The notes beneath the pieces are model-generated. The model made no database searches. It was not told the origin of the DNA and saw nothing but the letters and a program-made list of their open reading frames with translations. The position numbers and the translations under genes were made by a program. Positions 17,154 to 25,865 of a stretch of DNA of 64,000 bases are shown here, piece after piece. How positions within the stretch are numbered: position 1 is the stretch's first letter; each line of letters opens with the position of its first letter. Origin of the DNA: Alphaproteobacteria bacterium. GTDB lineage: Bacteria > Pseudomonadota > Alphaproteobacteria > Reyranellales > Reyranellaceae. The stretch spans positions 186,001-250,000 of the forward strand of contig JAFKFL010000013.1 in NCBI GenBank assembly GCA_017308235.1, in the 5' to 3' direction.

Positions 17154-18139
17154 ATCGCCAATGGCTTTATGCCAAGGCGCCGGTCGGCAAGATCACGCCC
17201 GACACCTTTGAATGGACCGAGACGGCGATCCCGGTACCACGTGACGGCGAGGCGCTGGTCAGGACGCGTATGCTCTCGCTCGATCCCGCCAATCGCGCCT
17301 GGATGATGGGCAAAACCTATCGCGACGCGTTGGCGCCGGGGCAAGTGATGAGCGGCTTTGCTGTCGGCGAGGTCGTGGAGTCGAAAGCCGCCGGCCTTGC
17401 CAAGGGTGACATTGTCGAGGGTGACTGGGGATGGCAGGACTACGCCGCCCTGCCGGCGCGTCGCCTCTATAAGCGCCACACGCCGGCGGCGCTGGAGCTG
17501 CTGATCGGCCCGCTCAGCGTCACCGGCCTCACCGCCTATTTCGGCCTGCTTGACGTGGGCCAGCCCAAGGCCGGCGATACGGTGCTGGTGTCGGCGGCGG
17601 CGGGTGCCGTCGGCACCATGGTGGGCCAGATCGCGAAGCTCGCCGGTTGCCGCGTTGTTGGCACGGCCGGTGGGCAAGAGAAATGCGACTGGCTCGTGCG
17701 CGAGCTCGGCTTCGATGCCGCCGTCGACTATAGGGCGGGCGGCTTGCGTCGGGCTCTGGTATCCGCCTGTCCCGCGGGCATCGATGTTTACTTCGACAAC
17801 ACCGGTGGGCCCGTCCTCGACGCCGCTCTGTCGCTGATGAACCTGCGTGGCCGCATCGTCTGTTGTGGCAACGTCTCGCAATACGATGTCGAGAAGCCGG
17901 CACCCGGGCCGATGGCCGTGCCGGGCCTGGTGGTGACCAAGCGATTGCGGATGGAAGGCTTCATCGTCATGGATTTCTACGACCGCCGTGCGGAGGCCGA
18001 AGCGCGCCTGGCGCAGTGGGTCGCCGACGGCCGGATCAAGGCGGTGGTCGATATCATCGATGGCTTCGAGAAGGCGCCTGAAGCACTGATCGGCCTGTTC
18101 GAGGGCCGCAATCGCGGCAAGAGGGCGGTACGGATCTGA
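17150..18139 (+). CDS. NADP-dependent MDR oxidoreductase (CurA/leukotriene B4 dehydrogenase-like)
   Basis: A 329-aa zinc-independent medium-chain reductase. It has the GroES-like N-terminal domain, the family phrase LSLDPANRAWM, and the nucleotide motif AAAGAVGTMVGQIAKLAGCRVVG (about residues 145-167); DVYFDNTGGPVLDAAL and GRIVCCGNVSQYD are characteristic of alkenal/one oxidoreductases. Such enzymes reduce the C=C bond of alpha,beta-unsaturated ketones or aldehydes with NADPH. The ATG overlaps the glycosyltransferase stop (ATGA), making it the last gene of the coupled chain beginning at 14834. Confidence 0.9.
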   Translation: MNRQWLYAKAPVGKITPDTFEWTETAIPVPRDGEALVRTRMLSLDPANRAWMMGKTYRDALAPGQVMSGFAVGEVVESKAAGLAKGDIVEGDWGWQDYAALPARRLYKRHTPAALELLIGPLSVTGLTAYFGLLDVGQPKAGDTVLVSAAAGAVGTMVGQIAKLAGCRVVGTAGGQEKCDWLVRELGFDAAVDYRAGGLRRALVSACPAGIDVYFDNTGGPVLDAALSLMNLRGRIVCCGNVSQYDVEKPAPGPMAVPGLVVTKRLRMEGFIVMDFYDRRAEAEARLAQWVADGRIKAVVDIIDGFEKAPEALIGLFEGRNRGKRAVRI

Positions 18140-18152
18140 CCTCTGAGGTCAG
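18136..18152. terminator. Short convergent hairpin over both stop codons
   Basis: CTGACCT-CTG-AGGTCAG: a perfect 7-base stem spanning the end of the MDR oxidoreductase gene and the facing crotonase stop. It lacks a T-run on either strand, so termination is only a suggestion. Confidence 0.35.
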
Positions 18153-18961
18153 CGTCCTTTGAACACGGGTTTCCTTTTCTCGACGAACGCTTGCACCGCT
18201 TCCTTGTGATCCGCGGTCCGTGAAGCGCGCACCAGCCGTTCGGCTTCGCGATGCAAGGCGGTCGCGTAGTCGATGTGCAGCGCGTCGTCGAGATTGTCCT
18301 TGATGCTGGCGAGGGCCAATCGAGGACCCTCGGCCAGCGACTTGGCAAACGCAAAGGCCTCATCCTGCAACCTGGCGTCCTCGATGACGCGGCTGACGAG
18401 ACCGATGCGCTCGCAGCGTTCGGCATCGACGCGTTCCGATGTGAACATCAATTCGCGTGCCCGCGCCGGACCCACCGCCCGCGTCAACAGCCAGGCAATG
18501 CCGTAGTCGCCGGAGAGGCCGATCTTCGCGTAGCCGGTACTAACGAAGGCCGACCGGGCAGCGATGCGGATGTCGCAGGCAAGTGCGATGGCAAGCCCCG
18601 CGCCCGCGGCGGCGCCGGGCAGGGCGGCGATCGTGGGCTTGCGCACCGCGACCAACGCCCCCGTGAGGTTCGCCTGTCGCCAGCGGAGATCGGCGAGGCG
18701 CTCCTCCAGGCTCATCTGGCTGCGCGGACCGCGGCCACCCATGCCCTTGACGTCGCCGCCGCTGCAGAACGCCGTACCCGCGCCGGTGATCAGGATCGCA
18801 CCCACGTCGGGATCCTCGCCGCGCTCGCGGATCTGGGTGCGCAGCGCCGGTGTAAGTTTATCCGACAGGGCATTGCGCGCCTCGGGTCGGTTGAGCGTGA
18901 TCAGCGCCACGCCCTCACGCACGACGCACAAAAGCTCATTTGTTCCGGTGTCGATTTCCAT
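18149..18961 (-). CDS. Enoyl-CoA hydratase/isomerase family protein
   Basis: A 270-aa crotonase. It shows LNRPEARNALSD, ITGAGTAFCSGGDVKGM (first oxyanion strand), ALPGAAAGAGLAIALACDIRIAA (second), and the C-terminal FVEKRKPVFKGR common to this family. At the hydratase Glu positions it has FVSTGYAKIGLSGDYG: the first Glu is replaced and an Asp is present, which resembles isomerase or hydrolase-type members. A GGAGG Shine-Dalgarno precedes the ATG. It is convergent with the MDR gene and divergent from the epoxide hydrolase-like gene. Confidence 0.88.
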   Translation of the reverse strand: MEIDTGTNELLCVVREGVALITLNRPEARNALSDKLTPALRTQIRERGEDPDVGAILITGAGTAFCSGGDVKGMGGRGPRSQMSLEERLADLRWRQANLTGALVAVRKPTIAALPGAAAGAGLAIALACDIRIAARSAFVSTGYAKIGLSGDYGIAWLLTRAVGPARARELMFTSERVDAERCERIGLVSRVIEDARLQDEAFAFAKSLAEGPRLALASIKDNLDDALHIDYATALHREAERLVRASRTADHKEAVQAFVEKRKPVFKGR

Positions 18962-18991
18962 GGGACCCTCCGGCCACGACAGTCCCGGTCA

Positions 18992-19023
18992 TCGTGCACA
19001 GCGTCAAGAGACGCGATGCACGA
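18992..19023. promoter_or_regulatory. 32-base imperfect palindrome between divergent genes
   Basis: Arms TCGTGCACAGCGTC and GACGCGATGCACGA pair at 12 of 14 positions around an AAGA centre. It lies in the 142-base gap between the divergent crotonase and epoxide hydrolase-like genes, 31 bases from the crotonase start. It is a candidate shared operator; as RNA it would be a stable hairpin. Confidence 0.45.
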
Positions 19024-19103
19024 CCGAGCGTTGGCGGACGCTGCAGGTCCATTGGCAGAAGGGCCGGGTTGCCGCCGCGCCGGCCCGATCGCAGAGTTTC
19101 GTC

Positions 19104-20126
19104 ATGACCTTCCCGATCACCGAACACACTCTCAAGACGTCCCGTCATACGACGGGCTACCTCGCTTGCGGCGCGGAAGACGCGCCGCTGCTGATTTTCT
19201 GCCATGGCTGGCCGGAGCTCTCGCTTTCCTGGCGCCATCAGTTGCCGGCGTTCGCGGCGTTGGGCTTCCGCTGTATCGCGCCCGACATGCGCGGCTATGG
19301 CCGCTCGAGCACCTACGCGCGCCACGAGGATTTCGCGCAGGAGCTGATCGTGCAGGACATGCTCGACCTGCTGGCGTCGCTGGGGCGAGAGCGCGCGGTG
19401 TGGATCGGCCATGACTGGGGAAGCCCCGTCGTGTGGAACATGGCTGCGCACCATCCCGACAAGGTGGCCGGCGTGACGAGCCTGTGCGTGCCCTATCTTG
19501 CACAAGGTTTCACGCTCGAGGCGGTCGTGTCTCTCGTGGATCGCAAGGTCTATCCGGCCGACGCCTATCCTGCCGGCCAATGGGACTATCAGTTCTTCTA
19601 CGAGGAGAGCTTCGACAAGGCCTGCAAGGGCTTCGAGTCCAACATCCGCAATGTGGTGAAGGCGTTGTTCCGCAAGGGCGATCCGAGCCGTGTCGGCCAA
19701 CCTTCGCCGACCTCTCGCATTCGCAAGGCTGGCGGCTGGTTCGCCGGCGGCCCGGTGCCAGAGGTGCCGCGCGACAACGACGTCATCACCGAGCAGGACA
19801 TGGAGGCCTACGTCGCGGCGCTGACGCGCAATGGCTTCTTTGGGCCCGACTCCTGGTACATGAACCACAAGGCCAACGGCGCCTATGCCCGGCGCGCGGT
19901 GAACGGCGGCAAGCTTGCGATGCCTGTCCTGTTCTTGCACGGCGCCTACGACACGACCTGCGAGACCATGACCTCGCGTCTTCCCGAGCCGATGCGAGCC
20001 GACTGTGCCGATCTCACTGAAGGGGTAGTGACATCGGGCCACTGGATGGCGCAGGAGCAGCCGGTCGCCGTCAATGCCGCCCTCGCCAAATGGCTGGCGA
20101 CCAAGCTTCCGGCCTACTGGCGATAG
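19104..20126 (+). CDS. Epoxide hydrolase-like alpha/beta hydrolase
   Basis: A 340-aa soluble epoxide hydrolase-type protein. The oxyanion motif HGWPE is at 34-38, the nucleophile Asp at D104 in WIGHDWGSPV, a charge-relay Asp in LHGAYDTTC, and the His in SGHWMAQEQ near the C-terminus; lid tyrosines are present in DYQFFYEE and SWYMNH. It would hydrolyse epoxides to diols, although haloalkane dehalogenase or fluoroacetate dehalogenase-like activity uses the same Asp. The ATG at 19104 starts the protein at the first conserved strand; the frame is open further upstream but there overlaps the divergent crotonase. Confidence 0.88.
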   Translation: MTFPITEHTLKTSRHTTGYLACGAEDAPLLIFCHGWPELSLSWRHQLPAFAALGFRCIAPDMRGYGRSSTYARHEDFAQELIVQDMLDLLASLGRERAVWIGHDWGSPVVWNMAAHHPDKVAGVTSLCVPYLAQGFTLEAVVSLVDRKVYPADAYPAGQWDYQFFYEESFDKACKGFESNIRNVVKALFRKGDPSRVGQPSPTSRIRKAGGWFAGGPVPEVPRDNDVITEQDMEAYVAALTRNGFFGPDSWYMNHKANGAYARRAVNGGKLAMPVLFLHGAYDTTCETMTSRLPEPMRADCADLTEGVVTSGHWMAQEQPVAVNAALAKWLATKLPAYWR

Positions 20127-20175
20127 AAGACAAATGGCCGTCTGAATCATTTGACGCAATTTCGCGGATATGACA

Positions 20176-20190
20176 CGAATGTTCCATTCG
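20176..20190. promoter_or_regulatory. Short palindrome upstream of the RpiR-family regulator
   Basis: CGAATG-TTC-CATTCG: perfect 6-base arms, 20 bases before the TTG start of the regulator gene. It could be an autoregulatory site; it is short and the match may be chance. Confidence 0.3.
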
Positions 20191-20209
20191 CAGATCTGGG
20201 AAAGCCACG

Positions 20210-21112
20210 TTGTCCGAACCGTCGTCGACGACCTTCAATTCGGAGCTGAAAGCACAGTTCGGCGCCCTGTCGCCGCAACTGCAGGAAGCCGCGCGCTGGG
20301 TGATCGACAACCCGGCCGATGTGGCGCTCCTGTCGCTGCGCGAGCAGGCGCGCCGTTCGGGCGTCGCACCGGTGACGCTGACCAGGCTCGCGCAACGCTT
20401 CAAGCTCAAGGGCTACGACGACATTCGCCGCCTTTATGCCGATGCTGTCCGCAAGCGGCCGGAAAGCTTCCACGGGCGGGCGCAGGAGCTGCTGGAGCGG
20501 CACGGCAGCAGCGGTGACGCGGCATTGGCGAGGGACATCTTCTCGGCCCTCGGCCGACACCTCCAGGCATTGTCGGCGCCAGACGCGAGCGGTCGCCTCG
20601 TGGCGGCAGCGGAGGTGATCGCAAGCGCCGATCACGTGTTTTGCCTTGGCCAGCGCTCGACCTTCGCGATCTCTTTCATCTTCCATTATGTGCGCTCGCT
20701 GTTCGGTTCGAAGTCGGTGCTGCTCGATGGCCCGGGCGGTATCGGTCGCGACGCGTTGCGTAACATTGGACGCCGGGACGTTCTGCTCGCCGTCACCGCG
20801 GATCCCTACGTCCGCGAAACAGTGGAGACGGCGCGCTATGTGAAGACGCGCGGCGCCCGCGTCGTCGCCATCACCGACAGCGATCTCTCCCCGCTCGCTG
20901 CGGTCGCCGACTGCGCGATCGTGGTTGGCACCGAGTCGCCGTCGTTCTTCCACACGATGACGCCGGCCTTTGCCGTGGCGGAATGCCTCGCCGCCCTCGT
21001 GGCGGCGCGCCGTGGCGAAGAGACCTTGTCAGCGATCGCCGAAAGCGAGCAGCAGCTCGCCGCGTTCAACACCTACATGATCCGCAAGAAGGGGAAGAGG
21101 GCTCGGCCATGA
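20210..21112 (+). CDS. MurR/RpiR family transcriptional regulator
   Basis: A 300-aa regulator. The N-terminal RpiR helix-turn-helix is seen at about residues 35-75 (VALLSLREQARRSGVAPVTLTRLAQRFKLKGYDDIRRL), and a C-terminal SIS sugar-phosphate isomerase domain at about 120-260 (HVFCLGQRSTFAIS, DVLLAVTADPYVRETVE, ARVVAITDSDLSPLA). SIS domains usually bind phosphosugars. The start is taken as TTG 20210 with GGGAAAG 6 bases upstream, as no ATG or GTG is suitably placed. The TGA overlaps the ATG of the class III aminotransferase, so it probably controls that gene; RpiR proteins next to aminotransferases often respond to amino acids or sugar amines. Confidence 0.88.
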   Translation: MSEPSSTTFNSELKAQFGALSPQLQEAARWVIDNPADVALLSLREQARRSGVAPVTLTRLAQRFKLKGYDDIRRLYADAVRKRPESFHGRAQELLERHGSSGDAALARDIFSALGRHLQALSAPDASGRLVAAAEVIASADHVFCLGQRSTFAISFIFHYVRSLFGSKSVLLDGPGGIGRDALRNIGRRDVLLAVTADPYVRETVETARYVKTRGARVVAITDSDLSPLAAVADCAIVVGTESPSFFHTMTPAFAVAECLAALVAARRGEETLSAIAESEQQLAAFNTYMIRKKGKRARP

Positions 21113-22446
21113 CCCATGTATTGCACCGCCAGATCGGGCACGCTTACCCGGCGGCCACGCTGGGACGCGGCATCACCATCCGCGACGCTTCCGGCAAGGA
21201 CTATATCGACGCCTCGGGAGGAGCGGCTGTCTCCTGCCTCGGCCATTCAAATCCCGATGTGATTGCCGCCTTGCATGCGCAGATCGACCGGCTCGACTAC
21301 GCCCATACCGGCTTCTTCACCACGCCCGCCGCCGAGGAACTCGCGGACGAAATGATTCGTCATGCGCCCAAGGGAATCGGTCATGTCTATTTCACCAGCG
21401 GCGGTTCGGAAGGCGTCGAGGCGGCACTGAAGCTGGCGCGGCAGTATTTCCTCGAACGCGGTGAGCCGCAGCGGAGCCATTTCATCGGCCGCCTGCAGGG
21501 CTACCACGGCAATACGTTGGGGGCGCTATCAGTTGGCGGCAATCTCTGGCGCCGCCGCGCCTTCGAGCCGATCCTGCTTGGCAACGTGCACCACGTCTCG
21601 CCTTGTTACGAATATCGCGGCCGAAGGAATGACGAGACGCCGCAAGCCTATGGCGAGCGGCTGGTGCAGGAGCTGTCCGACAAGATCGACGAGCTGGGTG
21701 GCGAGAACGTGATCGCCTTCATCGCCGAGACGGTGGTGGGAGCGACGCTCGGCGCAGTGCCGCCAGTACTCGGCTATTTCAAGCGCGTGCGCGAGCTCTG
21801 CGATCGCCATGGCATCCTGCTGATCCTCGACGAAGTGATGTGCGGCATGGGCCGCACCGGCACGTTGCATGCCTGTGAACAGGAAGGCGTGGCACCCGAC
21901 CTGATGGTCGTGGCGAAAGGGCTGGGCGGCGGCTACGCGCCGATTGGCGCGGTGATGGCGAACGACGGGATCGTACAGGCGTTGGCCGATGGCTCGGGCT
22001 TTTTCCAGCATGGCCACACCTATATGGGCCATCCGCTGGCCTGCGCTGCCGCGCTCGCGGTGCAGCAGGTGATCCAGCGGGACAACCTCCTGGCCAACGT
22101 GCGCGAGCAGGGAGACCAGCTCGCGCGCCGTCTCAAGGAGCGCTTCGGCAATCATCCGTTCGTGGGCGACGTGCGCGGGCGCGGGCTGTTCCAGGCGATC
22201 GAGCTGGTCGCCGATCGCGGCACCAAGGAGCCGTTCGATCCGAAGCTGAAGCTGCACGCCAGGATCAAGCAGGCGGCATTGGATCGCGGGCTGATGGTTT
22301 ATCCGATGGGCGGCACCGTCGACGGTGCCCGCGGCGATCACGTTCTGCTGGCGCCGCCCTTTGTTGTCGATCAGGCCACGGTCGACACCATCGTCGAGCG
22401 GTTGGGTGAGGCCGTTGATGCCGCCATCGCAGCGTCGCGCAAGTAA
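21109..22446 (+). CDS. Class III PLP-dependent aminotransferase
   Basis: A 445-aa omega-transaminase-type enzyme. It shows FTSGGSEGVEAALKLARQYF (phosphate-binding region), LQGYHGNTLGALSVGG, the PLP-ring Asp in LLILDEVMCGMGRTG, and the Schiff-base Lys in LMVVAKGLGGGYAPIGA. It moves an amino group from an omega-amine or amino acid to a keto acid such as pyruvate; the substrate is unknown. The ATG at 21109 overlaps the regulator stop (ATGA) and the full N-terminal family region follows it directly. Confidence 0.92.
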   Translation: MTHVLHRQIGHAYPAATLGRGITIRDASGKDYIDASGGAAVSCLGHSNPDVIAALHAQIDRLDYAHTGFFTTPAAEELADEMIRHAPKGIGHVYFTSGGSEGVEAALKLARQYFLERGEPQRSHFIGRLQGYHGNTLGALSVGGNLWRRRAFEPILLGNVHHVSPCYEYRGRRNDETPQAYGERLVQELSDKIDELGGENVIAFIAETVVGATLGAVPPVLGYFKRVRELCDRHGILLILDEVMCGMGRTGTLHACEQEGVAPDLMVVAKGLGGGYAPIGAVMANDGIVQALADGSGFFQHGHTYMGHPLACAAALAVQQVIQRDNLLANVREQGDQLARRLKERFGNHPFVGDVRGRGLFQAIELVADRGTKEPFDPKLKLHARIKQAALDRGLMVYPMGGTVDGARGDHVLLAPPFVVDQATVDTIVERLGEAVDAAIAASRK

Positions 22447-22529
22447 TCCGGTACTCTTGCCTCAGCCATCGCAGCCATGGCGCTGCCATAATCACGGCGT
22501 GTGATGGCCTATTCTTTCGAGGGATTATC

Positions 22530-23024
22530 GTGCGCGCGATTTCAATACCAATCCTTGCAGCAATCTGCGTGGCATTCGCCATGCCTGCTTTTGCCGATCC
22601 CGGTCATGGCAAAGGGCAAGGACAAGGCAATGGGCAGGGACAGGGCAATGGGCCGCCGGACAGATCGAATTACAGTGGTGGTCACGGCCAATCGGGGCCG
22701 CAAGTCAACATCGTGATCTCGCCGAACGACCGCACAACGGTCTATAACTATTATCGAACGGAATATAACGCCGGCCATTGCCCGCCGGGGTTGGCGAAGA
22801 AGCACAATGGCTGCCTGCCGCCCGGCCAGGCGAAGAAGCTTTGGGCAATGGGCCAGCCGTTGCCGTGGGGCGTGAACTATTACCCGCTGCCGTCGATGCT
22901 GCTGGGCCGGCTCTCGCCGGCACCCGACGGCTATCAGTACGTCCGCGTCGCCAACGATATCCTGATGATGGCAGTCGGCACGCGGCTGATCGCGGGGGCG
23001 CTGGCTGACCTCAGCAGCTTTTGA
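22530..23024 (+). CDS. Secreted RcnB-like protein, copy 1
   Basis: A 164-aa exported protein. A signal peptide covers residues 1-22 (hydrophobic core ISIPILAAICVAFAMP, cleavage near AFA-DP). Then comes a Gly/Gln/His-rich stretch (GHGKGQGQGNGQGQGNG), a two-Cys segment CPPGLAKKHNGCLPPG, and a C-terminal RcnB-like repeat (WAMGQPLPWGVNYYPLP, then DGYQYVRVANDILMMA). RcnB is a periplasmic protein linked to nickel/cobalt homeostasis in enterobacteria, but most alphaproteobacterial relatives have no tested function. The start is GTG with GAGGGA upstream. A shorter relative follows in tandem 21 bases later. Confidence 0.78.
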   Translation: MRAISIPILAAICVAFAMPAFADPGHGKGQGQGNGQGQGNGPPDRSNYSGGHGQSGPQVNIVISPNDRTTVYNYYRTEYNAGHCPPGLAKKHNGCLPPGQAKKLWAMGQPLPWGVNYYPLPSMLLGRLSPAPDGYQYVRVANDILMMAVGTRLIAGALADLSSF

Positions 23025-23045
23025 TCGCGGAATGCGGAGCGACGT

Positions 23046-23483
23046 GTGCGGGCGAAGTTCATCGCTTTCGCATGTGTCGTCGGCCTGGCGCTCGCCGCGA
23101 TCGTGCGCGAGGAGCGCGCCGCTGTTCCAGGGCCTGCCACGACAGCGCGTCCGCTTCCGGTGGCGCCGCGGCTGACGATTTCCCAGCGCGATCGCGACGC
23201 CGTCTATAGCTACTACAGCATCGACCATGCCGAGGGCGACTGCCCACCTGGACTTTCGAAGGAAAGCTACGGCTGCCTTCCCGCGGGCGGCGGCAGGGGG
23301 AGTTGGGCGATCGGCAAGCCACTTCCGGGCGATGTGCTCGTCTACCCGCTGCCGGCCGTGCTGCTGGGCCAGCTCTCGCCACCGCCGAACGGTTATCAAT
23401 ATGCGCGGATCGGCAACGACGTGCTGATCATCGCGAACGACACACGCACAGTCGCCGCCGCTGTGGCGGGAGTCGACCGCTAA
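23046..23483 (+). CDS. Secreted RcnB-like protein, copy 2
   Basis: A 145-aa paralog of the preceding gene. It keeps the order of segments: CPPGLSKESYGCLPAG, WAIGKPLPGDVLVYPLPAVLLGQLS, and NGYQYARIGNDVLIIA near the end, but lacks the Gly/Gln-rich insert. The N-terminus (KFIAFACVVGLALAAI) is a signal peptide or anchor. The start is GTG 23046. The pair looks like a tandem duplication with diverged N-termini. The stop overlaps the stop of the convergent GFA-family gene by 3 bases. Confidence 0.75.
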   Translation: MRAKFIAFACVVGLALAAIVREERAAVPGPATTARPLPVAPRLTISQRDRDAVYSYYSIDHAEGDCPPGLSKESYGCLPAGGGRGSWAIGKPLPGDVLVYPLPAVLLGQLSPPPNGYQYARIGNDVLIIANDTRTVAAAVAGVDR

Positions 23484-23965
23484 GCTTTCGCCCTGAGCGC
23501 GGCGAACCGCTCCTGGCTTGCCTTGGGCCACATCTCCTTTGGATTGTAGTACTCGCGCACCGCCGGCACGCCTTCCGGCAGGATCACCCACGGCTGCTTG
23601 GACATGGTGAAGATGTGGATGTCGGGCGGCAGGCGATCGGGCTCGTCGAGCGTGCCCACGCGCATGAAGCGCACCTTATCGCCGGCGCCGGCGTAGTTGC
23701 TCCAGATCGAGATATAGCAGATCGGGCAGCGCCAAATCTTCTGGCCCTTGCCACTGTTCGACGGCGTGTCCACCGATTCCACTTCGCCGCTTGTGAGTTC
23801 GACGCGGTCGGCCTCGACCATGGCGTTGAGCGCGAAGGCGGTGCCCGTCTCGCGCTGGCACCAGCGGCAGTGGCAGCAATGGACGAACATCGGTCGCGAC
23901 GTCATGCGGTAACGCACATGACGGCAGGTGCAGCCGCCCTCGAAGATTTCGGTCTCGCTGGCCAT
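23480..23965 (-). CDS. GFA-family zinc protein
   Basis: A 161-aa member of the GFA/CENP-V family. The zinc-ligand cysteines are seen in GGCTCRHVRY (residues 11-14), HCCHCRWCQRETG (about 30-37) and WRCPICYISIW (about 79-83). The founding member was reported as S-hydroxymethyl-glutathione synthase, although that activity is disputed; most relatives are uncharacterised. It is monocistronic, convergent with the RcnB-like pair and divergent from the SDR gene with about 60 bases between starts. Confidence 0.85.
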   Translation of the reverse strand: MASETEIFEGGCTCRHVRYRMTSRPMFVHCCHCRWCQRETGTAFALNAMVEADRVELTSGEVESVDTPSNSGKGQKIWRCPICYISIWSNYAGAGDKVRFMRVGTLDEPDRLPPDIHIFTMSKQPWVILPEGVPAVREYYNPKEMWPKASQERFAALRAKA

Positions 23966-24024
23966 GGTGCAAAGCTCCCGGCTAAGGTCTCTCGACGCAT
24001 AGCATCGTGCCAGGGGGAAGTGAA

Positions 24025-24813
24025 ATGGCCGGACGTCTCGAGGGCAAAGTGGCGGTGGTCACGGGCGCGGCCCCGCGCGGCGAGGGTGTCGGCAACGGCA
24101 TGGCGACTGCCATCCTCTTCGCCCGTGAGGGCGCGAAGGTGGTGCTGGTGAACCGCAGCGCCGAGCGGGCCAACAAGCTCGCGAAGCAGATCAAGGAGGA
24201 GGGCGGCGAGGCCTCGGTGTTCGCGGGCGACGTCACCAAAGCCGAGGTGGCCGAAGCCATGGCGGCCTTCGCGGTCAAGACCTACGGCCGGCTCGATATC
24301 CTGCACAACAATGTCGGCATCGGCGCGCCTGGTACACCCGAGACGGTGACGCTCGCCGACTGGAACAAGGTGATCGAGGCCAATCTCACGACCACCATGC
24401 TCTGTACCAAGCATTGCCTGCCCCGGATGAAAGAAGGCGGCGGTGGCTCGGTGATCATGGTGTCGTCGATCGCAGGCGCGCTCGGCCTGATGGGCAGTCC
24501 GGGCGCAGTCGCCTATGCGACGGCCAAGGCGGGGCTCCATGGTTTCACGATGTCGGTGGCGGCCGACTATGCGACGCAAAACATTCGAGCCAACTGCATC
24601 GTCGTAGGCTCGGTCCACACGCCGATGGTGGCGCATCTCGGCGCCGAAGCGCGCGATCGGCGGCGCAAGATGGTGCCACTGCAGACCGAAGGTACGGCTT
24701 GGGACATCGCCCATGGCGCGGTCTATCTCGCGTCAGACGAATCGCGCTGGGTCACCGGCCTGATGCTGCCGATCGATGGTGGCCTGGTGGCGCTTCGGAC
24801 GTGGCCGCGTTGA
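24025..24813 (+). CDS. SDR family oxidoreductase
   Basis: A 262-aa classical short-chain dehydrogenase. The cofactor motif is AVVTGAAPRGEGVGNGMA, slightly longer than the usual GxxxGxG; HNNVGIG replaces the common NNAG; catalytic Ser is in IMVSSIAG and Tyr/Lys in VAYATAKAGLHG; the C-terminal PIDGG is normal. NAD(P)-dependent oxidation of an unknown alcohol is expected. The ATG at 24025 was preferred to GTG 24007 because CAGGGGGA lies 6 bases upstream. Confidence 0.88.
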   Translation: MAGRLEGKVAVVTGAAPRGEGVGNGMATAILFAREGAKVVLVNRSAERANKLAKQIKEEGGEASVFAGDVTKAEVAEAMAAFAVKTYGRLDILHNNVGIGAPGTPETVTLADWNKVIEANLTTTMLCTKHCLPRMKEGGGGSVIMVSSIAGALGLMGSPGAVAYATAKAGLHGFTMSVAADYATQNIRANCIVVGSVHTPMVAHLGAEARDRRRKMVPLQTEGTAWDIAHGAVYLASDESRWVTGLMLPIDGGLVALRTWPR

Positions 24814-24832
24814 GCCGACGCCACGATTGCCC

Positions 24833-25765
24833 TCAACGGACCATGCGCCTGTCGTGATGCCAGGTGTAGAGGCCGCTGGTCACGACGATCGCCGCCCCCA
24901 GGATCGTCCAGCTGTCTGGAACGTTGTCGAAGACCAGGAAACCCATCACCGTCGCCCAGACGAGCAGGGTGTAAGCATAGGGCTGCACAGCGCCGGCTTC
25001 GGCATAGTCGAGCGCCCAGATGAGGGCGTAGTGGGCGATGGCGCCGACAAAGGAGATCACGACCATCATCACCCAAGCCGTGGCGGTGGGCCATTGCCAT
25101 TCGAAGGGGCCAACGAAGCTCGTGGCGATGAAGGCCACGATCGCCGACCAGAGGAGCGCCGTGTCGGGCTGGTCGTGTCGCGCGGCGAGCCGAGTCAGGA
25201 TCTGGTAGCCGGCCCACAGCACGGCGCCCGCTAGCGGCAACAGGAGAGGCCAGTCGAAGGTGCGGAAGCCCGGCTGCACGATCAACAGCACGCCCACGAG
25301 ACCTGCCGCGACGGCGAGCCAGCGCGCGAGCCCCGCCCGCTCGCCCAGGAAGAGGACGCCGAGCGCGATCACGATCAGCGGCGAGGTCGCCGCCACCGCA
25401 TGGGTGTCGGCAAGCGGCAGGTAGCGGAAGGCGAGCACGAACGTGGCGCCTTCGATCACGGCGACCAGCGATCGGACGAGTTGCAGCCACGGCCGTTCGG
25501 ATCTGAGCGCGATGCGCACGCCGCGGCGACGCGCCACTAGCATGGCGAACACGCAGAGCAGGCCATAGCGGATCCACATCATCTGCCCGACCGAATAGTC
25601 GACCACCAGCGACTTGCTGATGGCGTCCATGCCGGCGAAGCACAGCATCGCGAGCATGGTGAGGAGCGCGCCGAGGGCGTTGCGGTTCATTCTCCTTCCG
25701 GTCCTTCCGGCGATTGCTTTGGCATCCGCGGCGGAGGTGGCGAGGGCGTCTTGCTTTTGGTTCAT
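24833..25765 (-). CDS. DMT superfamily permease (EamA domains)
   Basis: A 310-aa inner-membrane protein with ten predicted hydrophobic helices and two EamA repeats. The first repeat ends around LADTHAVAATSPLIVIALGVLFLGERA, the second around AGAVQPYAYTLLVWATVMGFLVF, both typical of RhaT/EamA exporters. Substrate unknown; many members export amino acids or metabolites. ATG 25765 is used; an internal ATG at 25690 with GGAAGGAGA directly before it is an alternative giving a shorter N-terminus. Divergent from the amidohydrolase gene. Confidence 0.85.
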   Translation of the reverse strand: MNQKQDALATSAADAKAIAGRTGRRMNRNALGALLTMLAMLCFAGMDAISKSLVVDYSVGQMMWIRYGLLCVFAMLVARRRGVRIALRSERPWLQLVRSLVAVIEGATFVLAFRYLPLADTHAVAATSPLIVIALGVLFLGERAGLARWLAVAAGLVGVLLIVQPGFRTFDWPLLLPLAGAVLWAGYQILTRLAARHDQPDTALLWSAIVAFIATSFVGPFEWQWPTATAWVMMVVISFVGAIAHYALIWALDYAEAGAVQPYAYTLLVWATVMGFLVFDNVPDSWTILGAAIVVTSGLYTWHHDRRMVR

Positions 25766-25814
25766 GATCTTTCGGTAAGCGATCCTAGGGGGCCTGCCAT
25801 GCGCTGGCCAGCAA

Positions 25815-25842
25815 TTGACCCCCGTCCTGCGGGGCGTAGGCT
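25815..25842 (+). promoter_or_regulatory. Candidate promoter of the amidohydrolase gene
   Basis: TTGACC, 16 bases, then TAGGCT, about 24 bases before the gene start with a Shine-Dalgarno in between. The spacer holds a small hairpin (CCCCG-TCCTG-CGGGG). The -35 is good and the -10 weak. Confidence 0.35.
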
Positions 25843-25865
25843 CACGGCAACTATCGGAGGTTGCC

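Noticed and set aside
18564..19103. A 180-codon extension of the epoxide hydrolase-like frame
   Set aside because: It runs opposite the divergent crotonase gene and lacks family similarity; ATG 19104 begins at the first conserved strand.
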